Origin: an uncultured Caryophanales bacterium
GTDB taxonomy: Bacteria > Bacillota_I > Bacilli_A > RF39 > UBA660
DNA length: 6,356 nt
Assembly (NCBI GenBank): GCA_947303225.1
Contig: CAMYXG010000074.1
Location: 1-6,356 of the forward strand
Reading direction: 5' to 3'
In this document: positions 5,789-6,356 of the stretch, piece by piece
How positions within the stretch are numbered: the stretch's first letter is position 1
How the letters are laid out: every line of letters begins with the position of its first letter
Made by a program: the position numbers and the translations under genes
The notes under the pieces: model-generated
Told to the model about the DNA's origin: nothing
The model's input: only the letters and a program-made list of their open reading frames with translations
Database searches by the model: none

Positions 5789-6356
5789 CTAATTCTTATC
5801 CCATCCAGCATATAAATCTACAAAAACATCACCTTTTTTTAGATTATCATAATACTTTATATTTGTATTATTTTGTAACCATGTTGCAAAATCTCTAACT
5901 TCATTAAAAGTATAATCTTCGTGAAGTTTTATAGATGAGTTAGAACTTCCTACATGCCAATAATCATTAGCTGAATATCCTTCTCTTTTCATATATAGAG
6001 TAGCCAAATATACAGGATAATGATGATCTCTAACACCTTTATCTTTCAAAGCATCAAAATCAAAATCATATGGTTCAACACAAACTTTACCTGTCTTATT
6101 TCCGGTACAAGATGACACATTCATATCGTTTTTTGTACAAACATTTCTACATGTTTCACCAACACTATCAGGACAAGCTACATCTCGTGCAGCTGCAAGT
6201 TCTCCTCCATTTGTATAGTATGAAACAACTACTCTATTCTTTCTCCAATGAGCATAAAGTGTAGCATTAGAATTAAATTGTTGTGTCTTTCCACTAACAA
6301 TGGTACCATCATCATTAATAATTTTAGTACCTCCACTAAGTGCAGTATAATATCCT
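5789..6356 (-). CDS. C-terminal part of a surface protein with Listeria-Bacteroides (InlB B-type) repeats; runs off the right edge
   Basis: The frame is open from the window edge to the TAG at 5789-5791, giving 188 residues. The ATG at 6124 is internal: it has no ribosome binding site, and the frame upstream encodes recognisable repeat sequence. Residues 1-37 are the end of one repeat (GYYT, GGTKI, then ATLYAHW, the typical closing motif). A second, longer unit starts at about 41 (VVVSYYTNGGEL), carries REGYSANDYWH in its middle and closes with VDLYAGW just before the stop. Inserted after its first strand is a segment with five cysteines (61, 69, 73, 83, 92). These small beta-grasp-like repeats occur in secreted or cell-surface proteins of Firmicutes and Bacteroidetes, so an extracellular location is likely. 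There is no LPXTG motif or membrane segment at the C-terminus, so any anchor must be elsewhere. The ligand or function is unknown. Confidence 0.85.
   Translation of the reverse strand, partial: GYYTALSGGTKIINDDGTIVSGKTQQFNSNATLYAHWRKNRVVVSYYTNGGELAAARDVACPDSVGETCRNVCTKNDMNVSSCTGNKTGKVCVEPYDFDFDALKDKGVRDHHYPVYLATLYMKREGYSANDYWHVGSSNSSIKLHEDYTFNEVRDFATWLQNNTNIKYYDNLKKGDVFVDLYAGWDKN

Noticed and set aside
6070..6264. Open frame of 64 codons on the plus strand
   Set aside because: It is opposite the repeat-protein reading frame, which has recognisable motifs. There is no ribosome binding site or family resemblance.
1..6356. Mycoplasma-type genetic code (TGA as Trp), suggested by the AT-rich Mollicutes-like character
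   Set aside because: xfp and htpG are full length under the standard code, with Trp encoded by TGG at conserved positions and no TGA-broken frames.
1..6356. tRNA, rRNA, CRISPR array, insertion sequence or prophage module
   Set aside because: No clover-leaf pattern, spaced repeats, transposase or integrase motifs, or terminal inverted repeats were seen; the intergenic gaps are too short and are accounted for by promoters and terminators.

Overview
The window is a very AT-rich stretch of a low-GC Gram-positive-type genome. The best guess is a gut-associated Bacilli/Mollicutes-like lineage (RF39- or Erysipelotrichia-like). The reasons are AGAGGTG ribosome binding sites, intrinsic terminators with T-tracts, a CIRCE heat-shock operator, an XFP phosphoketolase, and a surface protein with a Listeria-Bacteroides (InlB B-type) repeat. 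Tryptophan codons are TGG and no reading frame needs TGA read through, so the standard bacterial code fits and the Mycoplasma code does not. The taxonomic placement is inference.

All genes are on the minus strand, so transcription runs from right to left. From the right edge: (1) the C-terminal 188 residues of a repeat-type surface protein (5789 to beyond 6356), closed by a terminator at 5750-5781; (2) htpG, the bacterial Hsp90, start chosen at 5674. It has a near-consensus extended -10 promoter whose -35 box lies inside a CIRCE-like operator (5711-5737), and a strong terminator that overlaps its stop codon; (3) a 180-residue zinc-ribbon plus RDD-domain membrane protein (3138-3680), behind a promoter region rich in perfect AT palindromes and ended by a terminator at 3042-3067; (4) xfp, phosphoketolase, with a GTG start chosen at 2985, a putative promoter at 3011-3016 and a terminator overlapping its stop; (5) a small single-pass membrane-anchored protein of unknown function (66-587); (6) the first 18 codons of an unknown acidic protein (1-56), 9 bases after gene 5 and very likely in one operon with it.

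Functionally this is mostly a set of independent single-gene units, not one pathway. htpG is stress-controlled folding. xfp is central carbon metabolism, splitting xylulose-5-phosphate or fructose-6-phosphate to acetyl phosphate. The others are envelope proteins of unknown role. Intergenic gaps are short (9 to about 150 bases) and no gap exceeds 300 bases. I see no tRNA, rRNA, CRISPR, insertion sequence or integrase. I found no clear novel multi-gene system. The points most worth a second look are HrcA/CIRCE-type control of htpG and the cysteine-rich insert in the terminal repeat of the truncated surface protein.
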